This document shows, in pieces, positions 7,820 to 16,891 of a stretch of DNA of 64,000 bases. How positions within the stretch are numbered: position 1 is the stretch's first letter; each line of letters starts with the position of its first letter. Position numbers and translations under genes: made by a program. This DNA is from Devosia ureilytica (GTDB lineage: Bacteria; Pseudomonadota; Alphaproteobacteria; Rhizobiales; Devosiaceae), in NCBI RefSeq assembly GCF_024273195.1, contig NZ_JAMZCU010000002.1, positions 1 to 64,000 of the forward strand. The letters run 5' to 3'. Below the pieces are notes generated by a model, which saw only the letters and a program-made list of their open reading frames with translations, searched no databases and was not told where the DNA came from.

Positions 7820-8482
7820 CTAACCCCGCAAGCCGATCAGCGCTTCGATAACGGCCCTGCCATCATCGCTGTGCCACTCCGCCGGGCCCTGCAGCACCGC
7901 CAGCTCGCACCCTTCTGGATCGAGCAGCAGCGTTGCCGGCAAGCCAATAGCCACGGCCTCGCGCTTGAGCCGTTCAAAGGCGGCAAATGTGTTGTCGGCA
8001 AAAAGTGGCAGGTTGGCGAACTGTCCTTCATCAAGGAATGCCTGCGCCTTTTCGAGCCCGCTGGCGCCGATATCGAGATTGATCGGCAGCACCATGAATT
8101 TTTCCGAATTAAACTCTGTCGCAATGGCGTCGAGCGCCGGCATTTCCTCACGACAGGGCACGCACCAGCTGGCCCAGAAATTGACCAGCAGCGCCTTGCC
8201 GGCAAAATCGGCAACGCTCATCTGGGTGCCCGCGGCGTCCTTGAACGCCATGTCCGAATAGCCGCGCCCTTCGCCGGTGCCGTTGAGCGCCGCCAATTCC
8301 CCCACCGCCGCCGCATCGATGATCTGCGCTGCCGCGGCCTGCACTGGACATTCATTGGCGGTGCCGGCATTGCCCAGCATCAGCCATGCCGCTATAGACC
8401 CAGCAACAACGACCACCCCCGCCGCGACGGGCAAAGCCCAGGCTAGCGCGGATCGGGGACCGACAAGGCGGGTATTTGGCAT
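7820..8482 (-). CDS. TlpA-like periplasmic thiol:disulfide oxidoreductase
   Basis: A 220-aa membrane-anchored thioredoxin-like protein. One N-terminal helix (about 12-35) is followed by a periplasmic domain with the active site [16 protein letters not shown] and [12 protein letters not shown] (cis-proline) complete the TlpA/ResA pattern. It probably keeps periplasmic cysteines reduced, for example in cytochrome c or oxidase assembly. Its ATG (8480-8482) overlaps the argH ATG on the other strand, so each gene's promoter must lie inside the other's coding sequence. tlpA next to argH is common in Hyphomicrobiales. Confidence 0.9.
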   Translation of the reverse strand: MPNTRLVGPRSALAWALPVAAGVVVVAGSIAAWLMLGNAGTANECPVQAAAAQIIDAAAVGELAALNGTGEGRGYSDMAFKDAAGTQMSVADFAGKALLVNFWASWCVPCREEMPALDAIATEFNSEKFMVLPINLDIGASGLEKAQAFLDEGQFANLPLFADNTFAAFERLKREAVAIGLPATLLLDPEGCELAVLQGPAEWHSDDGRAVIEALIGLRG

Positions 8483-9950
8483 GGTGTCTCCAGACAAGGC
8501 TCTCAGCAACAAGATGTGGGGCGGTCGCTTCGCCGAGGCGCCCGATGCCATCATGGAGGAAATCAACGCCTCCATCGGCTTCGACCAGCGCCTGTTCCGC
8601 CAGGATATTGCCGGATCGAAGGCCCATGCGACAATGCTTGCCGCGACGGGCATTCTGACGCAGACCGACCGCGATGCCATCCTAGCCGGTCTAGACGAGG
8701 TGCTGGCCGAAATCGAGAGCGGCCAGTTCAAATTCTCGCGGGCGCTCGAAGACATCCATATGAATGTCGAAAGCCGGCTACGCGAAAAGATCGGCGATGC
8801 CGCGGGGCGCCTCCACACCGCCCGCTCGCGCAATGACCAGGTCGCCACCGATTTCCGCCTCTATGTCCGCGACTACATCGATACGCTGGTCGGCCAGATC
8901 CGCGGCCTGCAACTGGGTTTGGTCGCCCGGGCCGAGGACGAAGCCGAAACCATCCTGCCCGGCTTTACCCATTTGCAGAACGCCCAGCCGATCACCTTCG
9001 GCCACCACCTGCTCGCCTATGTCGAAATGCTCGGCCGCGACGCCGGACGGCTCGAGGATGCGCGCAAGCGCCTCAACGAAAATCCGCTCGGCTCAGCGGC
9101 GCTCGCCGGAACGCCCTATCCCATCGACCGCGATATGACCGCCCAGGCATTGGGCTTTGACCGCCCGACCGCCAATTCGCTCGATGCCGTGTCGGATCGC
9201 GACTTCATCCTCGAAACCCTCGCCGCGGCCTCCATCTGCGCCATGCACCTTTCGCGCTTTGCCGAGGAAATGGTGATCTGGTCGTCGGCCCAGTTCGGTT
9301 TCGTGCGCCTCTCGGACAAGTTCACGACCGGCTCCTCGATCATGCCGCAGAAGCGCAATCCCGATGCCGCCGAACTGGTCCGCGCCAAGATCGGCCGCAT
9401 TTTGGGCGCTCTCAACGCGCTTCTGGTGGTGATGAAGGGCCTGCCGCTCGCCTATTCCAAGGACATGCAGGAAGACAAGGAAGTCGCGTTCGACGCCCTC
9501 GATGCACTCTCGCTGTCGCTGGCGGCCATGACCGGCATGGTGGCCGACATGGTTCCCAATCGCGAGCGCATGCATGCTTCGGCCTCGGCTGGCTTCTCGA
9601 CCGCCACCGACGTTGCCGACTGGTTGGTTCGGGAGTTGAACATTCCCTTCCGCGACGCCCACCACATCACCGGCCAAGTGGTATCGCTGGCCGAACAAAA
9701 GGGCTGTGGGCTCGAAGGCCTCACCATCGAGGATTTCAAGCTGATCGATCACCGCATCGATAGCCGCATCCACAAGGTGCTGACTGTCGAGGCCTCGGTC
9801 GCTGCCCGCGCCTCTTATGGTGGCACCGCCCCGGCCAATGTTCTGGCCCAGGCCGCGCGCTGGAAATCCGAACTGACCGGCGAGCACCATGAACCCCGCG
9901 CCCTGAAAGCGAAAAAGCATGGCGGCCATGGCGACGGCGGGATTGCCTAG
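8481..9950 (+). CDS. argH: argininosuccinate lyase
   Basis: A 489-aa enzyme that splits argininosuccinate into arginine and fumarate, the last step of arginine synthesis. The fumarase-superfamily signature [12 protein letters not shown] is intact. The N-terminal KMWGGRF and [13 protein letters not shown], and TAEGFSTATD-type sequences, match ArgH. ATG 8481 gives the usual family N terminus; ATG 8514 is an alternative. A divergent tlpA shares two bases of its start codon. A ChaC gene and lysA lie downstream. Confidence 0.96.
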   Translation: MVSPDKALSNKMWGGRFAEAPDAIMEEINASIGFDQRLFRQDIAGSKAHATMLAATGILTQTDRDAILAGLDEVLAEIESGQFKFSRALEDIHMNVESRLREKIGDAAGRLHTARSRNDQVATDFRLYVRDYIDTLVGQIRGLQLGLVARAEDEAETILPGFTHLQNAQPITFGHHLLAYVEMLGRDAGRLEDARKRLNENPLGSAALAGTPYPIDRDMTAQALGFDRPTANSLDAVSDRDFILETLAAASICAMHLSRFAEEMVIWSSAQFGFVRLSDKFTTGSSIMPQKRNPDAAELVRAKIGRILGALNALLVVMKGLPLAYSKDMQEDKEVAFDALDALSLSLAAMTGMVADMVPNRERMHASASAGFSTATDVADWLVRELNIPFRDAHHITGQVVSLAEQKGCGLEGLTIEDFKLIDHRIDSRIHKVLTVEASVAARASYGGTAPANVLAQAARWKSELTGEHHEPRALKAKKHGGHGDGGIA

Positions 9951-9987
9951 ACCGAGCGAATGAGTCACCGTTGCTCCCGCCCCTTGA

Positions 9988-10731
9988 ATGCAAGGGATGA
10001 CGGAGCAAAACGTGTCGAAACACCGCCGGCAGATGCGCCTGACTGCGCGTCATGTCGCCTATCTTCAGCCCGAAGAAGTCGTCGAGGCCATGCCCGCACC
10101 CCCACCGGGCATGCGCGAAGCCTCACCGGACGATCACGCCGCCACCATTCAGACCCTGTTTGGCGGTCCCGACGAGCGCGATGAAACCTGGGTTTTTGCC
10201 TATGGTTCGCTGATCTGGAAGCCCGCCTGCGACTTCGTCGAAATGCGCACCGGTCTGCTGCACGGCTGGCACCGCGCCTTCTGCCTCGGGTGGAACACCC
10301 GCTTTCGCGGCAGCGACGCCAATCCGGGGCTGATGCTGGCGCTGGACCGCGGCGGCGCCTGCAAGGGCGCGCTCTATCGCCTGCCAGCCGACCGGCGCGA
10401 CGAATGCCTCATCAAGCTGTTCGAGCGCGAAATGGGCTGGATTCCCACCGCTTTTCCACCGCGCTGGGTGACGGTGCGCGCCGGTGAGCGACAGATCCGC
10501 GCCCTCACTTTCTGCATCGACCGCCTGTCGGGCCGCTATGTCTCAGGCCTCAGCGAGCCCGAAATTGCCGATGTCCTCGCCAAGGCTTCGGGCACGCGCG
10601 GCTCCATGGCCGAATATTTGTTCGCAACGGTCGAGCATCTCGAACAAATGGGCGTCCACGACCCCCATCTCTGGCGGCTCCAGCACCTGGTCGCCGAACG
10701 CATCGAAGCCGCTTATGAGGCAGATCGATAA
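9988..10731 (+). CDS. gamma-glutamylcyclotransferase, ChaC-like (copy 1)
   Basis: A 247-aa protein with the ChaC/GGCT core. VFAYGSLIWKPACDF is the substrate-binding YGSL loop. The EREMGWIPTAF segment carries the conserved glutamate used for acid/base catalysis. The family degrades glutathione to 5-oxoproline and Cys-Gly in the cytosol. An N-terminal extension of about 65 residues precedes the core. The start could be ATG 9997 instead. A shorter paralogue lies at 18154-18738. Confidence 0.87.
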   Translation: MQGMTEQNVSKHRRQMRLTARHVAYLQPEEVVEAMPAPPPGMREASPDDHAATIQTLFGGPDERDETWVFAYGSLIWKPACDFVEMRTGLLHGWHRAFCLGWNTRFRGSDANPGLMLALDRGGACKGALYRLPADRRDECLIKLFEREMGWIPTAFPPRWVTVRAGERQIRALTFCIDRLSGRYVSGLSEPEIADVLAKASGTRGSMAEYLFATVEHLEQMGVHDPHLWRLQHLVAERIEAAYEADR

Positions 10732-10776
10732 GTCTGGCTTTCGTTTTCGGGTGGTCTGCCGTAGAGAACGCGGGAC

Positions 10777-10889
10777 TCCCCTTCTCCCCTTGCCGGAGAA
10801 GGTGGCGCGCAGCGCCGGATGAGGGGTCTATGACGTAAAGGCAAACCCCTCACCCGCCCTTCGGGCACCCTCTCCCGCAAGGGGTGAGC
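10777..10889. repeat. palindromic intergenic repeat (TCTCCCCTTG type)
   Basis: A hairpin-rich spacer between chaC and lysA. TTCTCC...GGAGAA and GAGGGGT (10821-10827)...ACCCCTC (10845-10851) are paired, and a CTCTCCCGCAAGGGG end mirrors the start. This resembles a widely dispersed proteobacterial repeat. It may separate lysA from upstream transcription. Confidence 0.7.
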
Positions 10890-10904
10890 GGCAGGAACGG
10901 AAAA

Positions 10905-12164
10905 ATGGTCCACCACTTCCAGCATCGCGACGGCACTCTTTATGCCGAGGACGTCAATCTCAATGATCTGGCGCGTGAGGTCGGGACGCCCTTCTACGTC
11001 TATTCCAGCGCCACCCTGCGCCGCCACGTCCACGTTGTGGGCGAGGCCTTTGAGGGCATCCCCACGCTTATGGCCTATGCCATGAAGGCCAATTCCAACC
11101 AGGCCGTCCTCAAGCTCATGGCCGCAGAGGGCTGTGGCGCCGACGTGGTCTCCTTGGGCGAGCTGGAACGAGCTCTGGCTGCCGGCATCGCCCCCGAAAA
11201 GATCGTCTTTTCCGGCGTCGCCAAGACCGTGGCCGAAATGCGCCGGGGCCTTGCCGTCGGCATCAAGTGTTTCAACGTTGAAAGCGAGCCCGAACTCGAG
11301 CGCCTTTCGATGATTGCCGCTGACATGGGCCTTACCGCCCGCGTCTCGGTGCGCATCAATCCCGATGTGGACGCGCGCACCCATGCCAAGATTTCCACCG
11401 GCAAGTCCGAGAACAAGTTCGGCATCCCCTATAAGCGCGCCCGTGAGGTCTATGCCCGCATCGCCGAACTGCCCAATGTCGTGGCCGTTGGTGTCGATAT
11501 GCATATCGGCAGCCAGATCACCGATCTTGAACCCTTCGGCAATGCTTTCGGGCTGATGGCCGAACTGGTCAAGGCGCTGCGGGCCGATGGCCATGCCATC
11601 GAACATGTCGATATCGGCGGTGGTCTGGGCATCCCCTATCATCACGATCAGGAAGCTCCGCCCCACCCGGAGGCCTATGCCGCCGTCGTGCGCGACAAGG
11701 TCGGCCAACTGGGGTGCTCGCTTGTCATCGAGCCGGGGCGTCTGCTCGTGGGCAATGCTGGCATTCTGGTCACCAAGGTCGAATATGTGAAGCGCGGCGA
11801 GGCCGATTTCATCATCGTCGACGCCGCCATGAACGACCTGATCCGCCCCACCCTTTATGAGGCGCATCACGACATCGAGCCGGTCAACCACTCCAATCTC
11901 GCCCCGATCACCGGCGACATCGTCGGCCCGGTCTGCGAAACCGGGGATTACCTGGCCAAGGGCCGCACCATTGCCGGGGTCGAAGAGGGCGACCTGCTTG
12001 CCGTGATGAGCGCCGGCGCTTATGGCGCGGTCATGGCCTCGACCTATAACTCGCGCCCACTGATCCCCGAGGTCCTGGTCGACGGCAGTCGTTGGCACGT
12101 CATCCGGCCGCGCAAGTCGCTGGACGAACTGCTTGCGCTCGACAGCGTGCCAGACTGGGTTTGA
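10905..12164 (+). CDS. lysA: diaminopimelate decarboxylase
   Basis: A 419-aa PLP enzyme for the last step of lysine synthesis. The PLP lysine is in AYAMKANSN (Lys61). HIGSQI and the GGGLGIPY phosphate-binding loop follow, and CETGD supplies the active-site cysteine of the partner subunit. The start at 10905 was chosen because VHHFQHRDGTL is the conserved N terminus and the upstream codons fall inside the repeat. A hairpin at 12170-12197 follows. Confidence 0.96.
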   Translation: MVHHFQHRDGTLYAEDVNLNDLAREVGTPFYVYSSATLRRHVHVVGEAFEGIPTLMAYAMKANSNQAVLKLMAAEGCGADVVSLGELERALAAGIAPEKIVFSGVAKTVAEMRRGLAVGIKCFNVESEPELERLSMIAADMGLTARVSVRINPDVDARTHAKISTGKSENKFGIPYKRAREVYARIAELPNVVAVGVDMHIGSQITDLEPFGNAFGLMAELVKALRADGHAIEHVDIGGGLGIPYHHDQEAPPHPEAYAAVVRDKVGQLGCSLVIEPGRLLVGNAGILVTKVEYVKRGEADFIIVDAAMNDLIRPTLYEAHHDIEPVNHSNLAPITGDIVGPVCETGDYLAKGRTIAGVEEGDLLAVMSAGAYGAVMASTYNSRPLIPEVLVDGSRWHVIRPRKSLDELLALDSVPDWV

Positions 12165-12169
12165 TCCCT

Positions 12170-12197
12170 CATCCCTCTCCCCGTGGGCAGAGGGATG
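12170..12197 (+). terminator. hairpin downstream of lysA
   Basis: CATCCCTCT pairs with AGAGGGATG around a C/G-rich loop, 6 nt after the lysA stop. There is no U-tract, so factor-independent termination is uncertain. It may protect the 3-prime end. Confidence 0.35.
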
Positions 12198-12261
12198 GTC
12201 CGGCACCCGGTTCGCACGGGACTGGGTTCAGCTCAGGGCGATCAGCTCCAGAGCATGAAGG

Positions 12262-13518
12262 TCAGTCCTCCTCGATCAGCGCCTTCAATCCGGCCATCTC
12301 GAACGTCGCGGTGAACTCCTCATCATCAAGACCCACAAATTCGATGGATACTTCGTTGTCATTGACGACTAGGTCATAGAACTCCTCGTTCAACTGGACC
12401 TGCGCCGAGCAGAAGGCGGAATCGCAGATAATGTAGTTGATGCGATTGGCTTGATCGTCGCCGTAGCGAAAAATCATGCCGCCCGAGAGTCTCATGCCAT
12501 TCGGCGCGCTGGCGACCAGCAAGGCCGGCTTGTCCTTCGAAAGACGCAGAAGCAGCTTGGCCGGAACGTCCTTTGGACTGCCGGAGGTCGTGGAGAGGTA
12601 GATGCACGTATCGCCCTCGCAACGCTCCTGCCAATCGTGCGCTGTCGGCATGTCGACGCCGGCGGGCGTGGCGGCGTTGACCTCCACCGTCGTCCCCGGA
12701 CCGTCGAAACCCCGTGTAAATCCATCGAGACCAAAGCTCAGCGACTGCGGCTGATTAGAGCGATCGCGCGTGGCAATCACCACTTGGTTGCCACGCTTGA
12801 AGGTACCGATGCCTTGTCCGCTCGCCATGGCCTGGATCACGCACCACGCCGCCTGACAATAGTGATACTGAACTTTGAACGCTTCCCGCTGGTCGATCTG
12901 CCAGCTCGTCGGTTCATGTACGAGGCCACCATTAGGCACGCGCGCCTGAACCACATATTCATCGGAGGCGCTCAGGCTGCGCAGCACCAAACTGGCCTTG
13001 ATAGCGCCGTCTCCATCGACGAAATCGCGCCGGACAATGCAGAGCGCATCATCGCTGGCGAGACAAAAGCGGGTCCACTCCGTGACAGGGTCGTCGGGAC
13101 CCCACCAGGTCTCGACGCCCGTTGGCACGAAACCCTTGGTCCTGGGCATCAACTCAGCCACCTCGAAACCGTAGGTGCCGCTCCTCTCGCTCGGGGACTC
13201 GTCGCAGACGGTGAAATCCGCTGCCCCCTTGGCCGGGAGCCACGTGCCTGTCGGATCCGTCACGCACCAACGCACCAGTGGATCCCTGGTCAGAATGTCC
13301 TCATCGACGCGAATGGCATATTGGCGCTGGCCATTGATGATCTCGGTGATACTGGCCGTCTCGGAGAATATCTCTGAGCCGGATCGGCCATAGCCGCGGA
13401 ACTCCAACTCCAATCCGGACGGCCCCGGCACAGCCAAGGCAAAATTATCGGCAAGGGCGCCCGTCACCATGCCTAGTAAGACAGTCGCAAAAACAGGGAT
13501 TGTCGCAATTCGTTTCAT
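12262..13518 (-). CDS. secreted protein with two IalB-like domains in tandem
   Basis: A 418-aa exported protein. A signal peptide (MKRIATIPVFATVLLGMVTGALA) ends at an ALA-D site, and ATG 13518 is preferred over 13551 because it begins the signal. Two consecutive blocks resemble the invasion-associated locus B fold: W(T/Q)xxC...C early, a strand-rich middle, a paired YxxCxxxxCx(I/A)Q segment, and a closing strand + GL(D/K) motif. They lie at about residues 145-285 and 290-418. IalB proteins are periplasmic or outer-membrane associated; two fused copies are unusual. The N-terminal ~130 residues also contain a Cys pair. Confidence 0.68.
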   Translation of the reverse strand: MKRIATIPVFATVLLGMVTGALADNFALAVPGPSGLELEFRGYGRSGSEIFSETASITEIINGQRQYAIRVDEDILTRDPLVRWCVTDPTGTWLPAKGAADFTVCDESPSERSGTYGFEVAELMPRTKGFVPTGVETWWGPDDPVTEWTRFCLASDDALCIVRRDFVDGDGAIKASLVLRSLSASDEYVVQARVPNGGLVHEPTSWQIDQREAFKVQYHYCQAAWCVIQAMASGQGIGTFKRGNQVVIATRDRSNQPQSLSFGLDGFTRGFDGPGTTVEVNAATPAGVDMPTAHDWQERCEGDTCIYLSTTSGSPKDVPAKLLLRLSKDKPALLVASAPNGMRLSGGMIFRYGDDQANRINYIICDSAFCSAQVQLNEEFYDLVVNDNEVSIEFVGLDDEEFTATFEMAGLKALIEED

Positions 13519-13639
13519 GGCGCCCCTCCTAGCCGAAACAGGACTAGGCACTATTCTTGGAACAGACTCAAGTCATCAAGGAATACTGAGCCATACAGGC
13601 CGGATTACTGCGCGATAGACTTTGCGACCCGGCTCCCTG

Positions 13640-14047
13640 CTACTGCACACCCCGCCGCGCCAGGGACACCACTTCCACCGGCCGGCCTTCAAGTGCGTCG
13701 TCTACCTTGGACAGCAGGTCCGCCAGGGTAAAGGGCTTGGCGATGACATCATAGATCAGCGCATCCAGCCCATGGGCGCGTTCGCGCTGATCGGCAAAGC
13801 CGGTCATCATGAGGATGGTCACCGACGGATAGGCGGCTCCGACATGCAGGGCCAGCGCAATGCCATCCATGACCGGCATCTTGATATCGGTCAGCAGCAG
13901 GTCGAACCGCCCGGCCTCGGCGTCGACTGTTTCGGCGGCAAGGCCACCGTCTTCCTCGGCCACCACCTCATGCCCCTTCATGGTGAGGGCGCTGACGACA
14001 AAGGCGCGGACCGACGGATCGTCTTCGGCAATGAGGATGCGAGCCAT
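13640..14047 (-). CDS. cpdR: single-domain response regulator CpdR
   Basis: A 135-aa receiver-only protein. Asp9/Asp10, phospho-acceptor Asp54, Thr82 and Lys104 form the complete phosphorylation site. VRAFVVSALTMKGHEV and LIYDVIAKPFTLADLL match CpdR, the adaptor that in Caulobacter directs ClpXP to cell-cycle substrates when unphosphorylated. There is no output domain. The protein ends RRGVQ, without the two C-terminal alanines known in Caulobacter CpdR. It lies 9 nt after the zinc-ribbon gene on the same strand. Confidence 0.88.
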   Translation of the reverse strand: MARILIAEDDPSVRAFVVSALTMKGHEVVAEEDGGLAAETVDAEAGRFDLLLTDIKMPVMDGIALALHVGAAYPSVTILMMTGFADQRERAHGLDALIYDVIAKPFTLADLLSKVDDALEGRPVEVVSLARRGVQ

Positions 14048-14056
14048 GGCGCTCTC

Positions 14057-15028
14057 CTAATGGTGTTCGCTGGCTGCTGGCGCCGGCGCATGGTCCGGTT
14101 CGGCGGCCTGGTCATGATTGTCGGCTGCTGGCGCCGTGTGAATTGTTTCTTCCGGCACGGCAAGGGCTTCCACCATGCCCGGCTGCGATGTGTCCGCAGG
14201 GTTGGCAGCGCCCGCGCTGCGCTCGCCCGAATTGAAGCCCTGGCCGGCAAAGCTCAAGCGTACGCGCACCGCCTCGCTGGGCGGCAACGACAGCCTCGTG
14301 TCAAAGGTTGCACGCTCGCCCGCCATCAGGTCACGGACGCGGGGGGTGACGCTCCACTCATAGACGGCGTGTCCACTGGCATCGAGGAGGCTGATCACAA
14401 CCGGCGGCACCCCCACCGGCTTTGCCGACTTGCCGACAATCTGCGCGGAAACCGTCAACACGTCATTGCCGCCCGAGAGCGCTTTGAGCGTTTCTAGATT
14501 GGTGAAGTCCAGCCCGACCACATTGACGCCCAGGCCAACCGCTTCGTAAAGCCCTGCCAGGTCCGGGTAGCGCTCGACGATCGGGACGCGGCCGAAATAG
14601 GCGCCTCCCACCAGCCCGATGAGGATCACCACACCGGCAAAACGCGCCGCGCGCCGCAGCCGGGCCAGCGGCAGGCTGGAGCTCATGGCATTCTGCCGCC
14701 GCTTGAAGGCGACCTGCCGTTTTTGCAGTTCGGCCGCGTCCACATTGGGCAAGGGCCGGGTCTGGCTAGCGCCCGCTGCCGCAACGGCACTCGCCTCGGC
14801 TGTCATGGCCTCGTCCAATGCGTCTTCCGCCATGGCGTCGAACAATTGATCGGCTCGCCCGGTGTCCCCGATATCGGCCGTTTTCGTTCCCGGCCTTGGC
14901 GCCGGCGGCGTCGGGTCCTGGTCCCAGTCCTTGTGACAATGGGCACACTGCACCTTGCGACGGACCGACCCGATAACCTCATAGGTCACCTGGTACTTGG
15001 TCTGGCAATGCGGGCAGGTGATGATCAT
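14057..15028 (-). CDS. MJ0042-type zinc-ribbon membrane protein (DUF3426-like)
   Basis: A 323-aa protein. The N terminus MIITCPHCQTKYQV...VQCAHC is a two-CxxC zinc ribbon of the MJ0042 type. An acidic/Ala-rich linker leads to one membrane helix (about 170-190). The external C-terminal domain has a beta-sandwich pattern (EWSVTPRVRDLMAGERATFDTRL), as in DUF3426. Function is unknown; many alphaproteobacteria carry it beside ftsE. It is divergent from ftsE and probably co-transcribed with cpdR. Confidence 0.83.
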   Translation of the reverse strand: MIITCPHCQTKYQVTYEVIGSVRRKVQCAHCHKDWDQDPTPPAPRPGTKTADIGDTGRADQLFDAMAEDALDEAMTAEASAVAAAGASQTRPLPNVDAAELQKRQVAFKRRQNAMSSSLPLARLRRAARFAGVVILIGLVGGAYFGRVPIVERYPDLAGLYEAVGLGVNVVGLDFTNLETLKALSGGNDVLTVSAQIVGKSAKPVGVPPVVISLLDASGHAVYEWSVTPRVRDLMAGERATFDTRLSLPPSEAVRVRLSFAGQGFNSGERSAGAANPADTSQPGMVEALAVPEETIHTAPAADNHDQAAEPDHAPAPAASEHH

Positions 15029-15240
15029 CAGGCGGTACGCAATCCCGGAATGGTTTTCGACCCTATCCCCTGCGGGGTTAAAACTCCTCAAACCCCCGCC
15101 ATGACCAAAATTGTGCCGCTTTCCCACGGCCAAAGACCTGGCCTATGCCGCCGGGAACCCTCGGCACTGCTATGATGCGGCCAAGGCTGATTCGCATTGA
15201 TGCCGCCAAAGCCACCGGATGAGCTGGGGAGCGCCCGTTC

Positions 15241-15903
15241 TTGATCGAGTTTTCCGACGTGGGCCTGCGCTACGGCAATGGCCCCGAGATCCTCAAAGAT
15301 CTGAGTTTTTCCATCGAGCCCGGCTCGTTTCACTTCCTGACCGGTCCGTCCGGTTCGGGAAAGACCAGCCTGCTGCGCCTGCTGTTGCTCTCGATCAAGC
15401 CCAGCCGCGGCCGAGTGACCATGTTCGGGGAGGACGTGGGCAATCTCAACCAGGATGGCCTGCTGCAAATGCGCCGCCACATTGGCATCGTATTCCAGGA
15501 ATTCCGCCTGCTCGACCACCTGACCACCTTCGAGAACGTCGCCCTGCCGCTGCGCGTCTTGGGACAGCCGGAAAGCGAGTATCGCCCCAATGTCACCGAG
15601 CTGCTCGAATGGGTGGGCCTGGGCGAGCGCATGCATGCGCTGCCGACCCTGCTTTCGGGCGGCGAAAAGCAGCGCGCCGCCATTGCCCGCGCCGTCATCG
15701 CCCGCCCCAAGGTGCTGCTGGCCGATGAGCCCACCGGCAATGTGGACCCGGATCTGTCGAGCCGGCTGGTGCATCTGTTTGCCGAGCTTAACCGCACGCT
15801 GGGCATGACCATTATCCTGGCCACTCATGAATTGCCGCTGCTCGACCGCTTCTCCTATCCGCGCATGGTGCTCAACAAGGGGGAGTTGACCATCCATGAT
15901 TAG
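15241..15903 (+). CDS. ftsE: cell division ATP-binding protein FtsE
   Basis: A 220-aa ABC ATPase. Walker A is GPSGSGKT (35-42), the Q-loop VFQEFRLLD, the signature LSGGEKQR and Walker B VLLADEPTGNVD. With FtsX it links the divisome to peptidoglycan hydrolase activation. The start codon is TTG at 15241, and no better start preserves the N-terminal strand. It overlaps ftsX by 8 nt. Confidence 0.94.
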   Translation: MIEFSDVGLRYGNGPEILKDLSFSIEPGSFHFLTGPSGSGKTSLLRLLLLSIKPSRGRVTMFGEDVGNLNQDGLLQMRRHIGIVFQEFRLLDHLTTFENVALPLRVLGQPESEYRPNVTELLEWVGLGERMHALPTLLSGGEKQRAAIARAVIARPKVLLADEPTGNVDPDLSSRLVHLFAELNRTLGMTIILATHELPLLDRFSYPRMVLNKGELTIHD

Positions 15904-16825
15904 GCAATTGCTCGCCCTGCTGCCCCGACGGGGCGGCGCCGCGCCCATCGTGCCGGAAAAAAGCGTCGCCGGCCGCACCCTGCTGCTACTCATCACCATT
16001 ATGGCCTTCCTTTCGGCGGTGACGCTGGGCGGGGTGGTGCTGGTGCAGAAATCAGCCATTGCCTGGTCGGCCGATGTCGGACGTGAATTGACCATCCAGC
16101 TCCGCCCGGTCGAAGGCGAGGTGATGGAGAGCAATCTGCGCACCGCCGTCTCGCTGGCCCAGTCGACGCCCGGCGTCGGCGCCGCCCGCGCCCTCACCGT
16201 CGAGGAAAGCCAGGCCCTGCTCGAACCCTGGCTTGGCGCCGGGCTCGACCTCTCGGCCATCGCCATTCCACGCCTCGTCGTGGTTCAGCTTTCCGACCCG
16301 GCCGAGGCCGACGTCGAGCAGTTGCAGCGCAATCTGCAGGCGATCAAGGGCGCCAGCCTTGATACCCATGCCGCCTGGCGGCAACAGCTCAACACCATGG
16401 CCGGCACGGTGGTGCTGTCGGGTCTTTTGGTGCTCGGGCTGATCGGTGTTGCGACGGTCCTTGCTATTGTCTTTGCCACGCGCGGCGCCATGGCCAGCAA
16501 TCGTGAAATCGTCGACGTGCTGCATTTCATCGGCGCCTCCAACAAGTTCATTGCCGGCGAGTTTCAGGGACGGTTTCTCTCCATTGGCCTGCAGGGTGGG
16601 TTCCTCGGAGCCCTCCTGGCCATCCTGTTCTTTGTGCTGATCGGCACCGCGGCAGGCAGCGTGCTGCCCAGCGAGGCGACGGCGCAGGTCGGTGTCTTGT
16701 TCGGCCAGTTCCTGCTCGGCCTTGATGGCATGACCATCATACTCGCCGTAGTTCCGGTAATTGCCGTCCTGACGGCGGTCACCTCACGGGTCACCGTGCG
16801 CCGCTATCTCAGCGAGGCCTCGTGA
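15896..16825 (+). CDS. ftsX: cell division protein FtsX
   Basis: A 309-aa permease-like partner of FtsE. One N-terminal helix (about 27-50) is followed by a periplasmic domain of roughly 110 residues. Three helices follow (about 170-195, 225-255, 280-300) with the MASNREIVDVLHFIGASNKFIAGEFQ cytoplasmic coupling loop typical of FtsX. Translation is coupled to ftsE by an 8-nt overlap. plsC follows 66 nt later, a conserved alphaproteobacterial order. Confidence 0.93.
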   Translation: MIRQLLALLPRRGGAAPIVPEKSVAGRTLLLLITIMAFLSAVTLGGVVLVQKSAIAWSADVGRELTIQLRPVEGEVMESNLRTAVSLAQSTPGVGAARALTVEESQALLEPWLGAGLDLSAIAIPRLVVVQLSDPAEADVEQLQRNLQAIKGASLDTHAAWRQQLNTMAGTVVLSGLLVLGLIGVATVLAIVFATRGAMASNREIVDVLHFIGASNKFIAGEFQGRFLSIGLQGGFLGALLAILFFVLIGTAAGSVLPSEATAQVGVLFGQFLLGLDGMTIILAVVPVIAVLTAVTSRVTVRRYLSEAS

Positions 16826-16891
16826 GGCATTTGTCTCGCCAAGCCGTTCTTGCGCCGCTATGAGAGACCTCGTCTTGCCAGACCGGGAGGG

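Noticed and set aside
10713..12206. 497-codon minus-strand frame opposite lysA
   Set aside because: lysA is complete with its PLP lysine and CETGD motif; the opposite frame lacks any motif or start signal.
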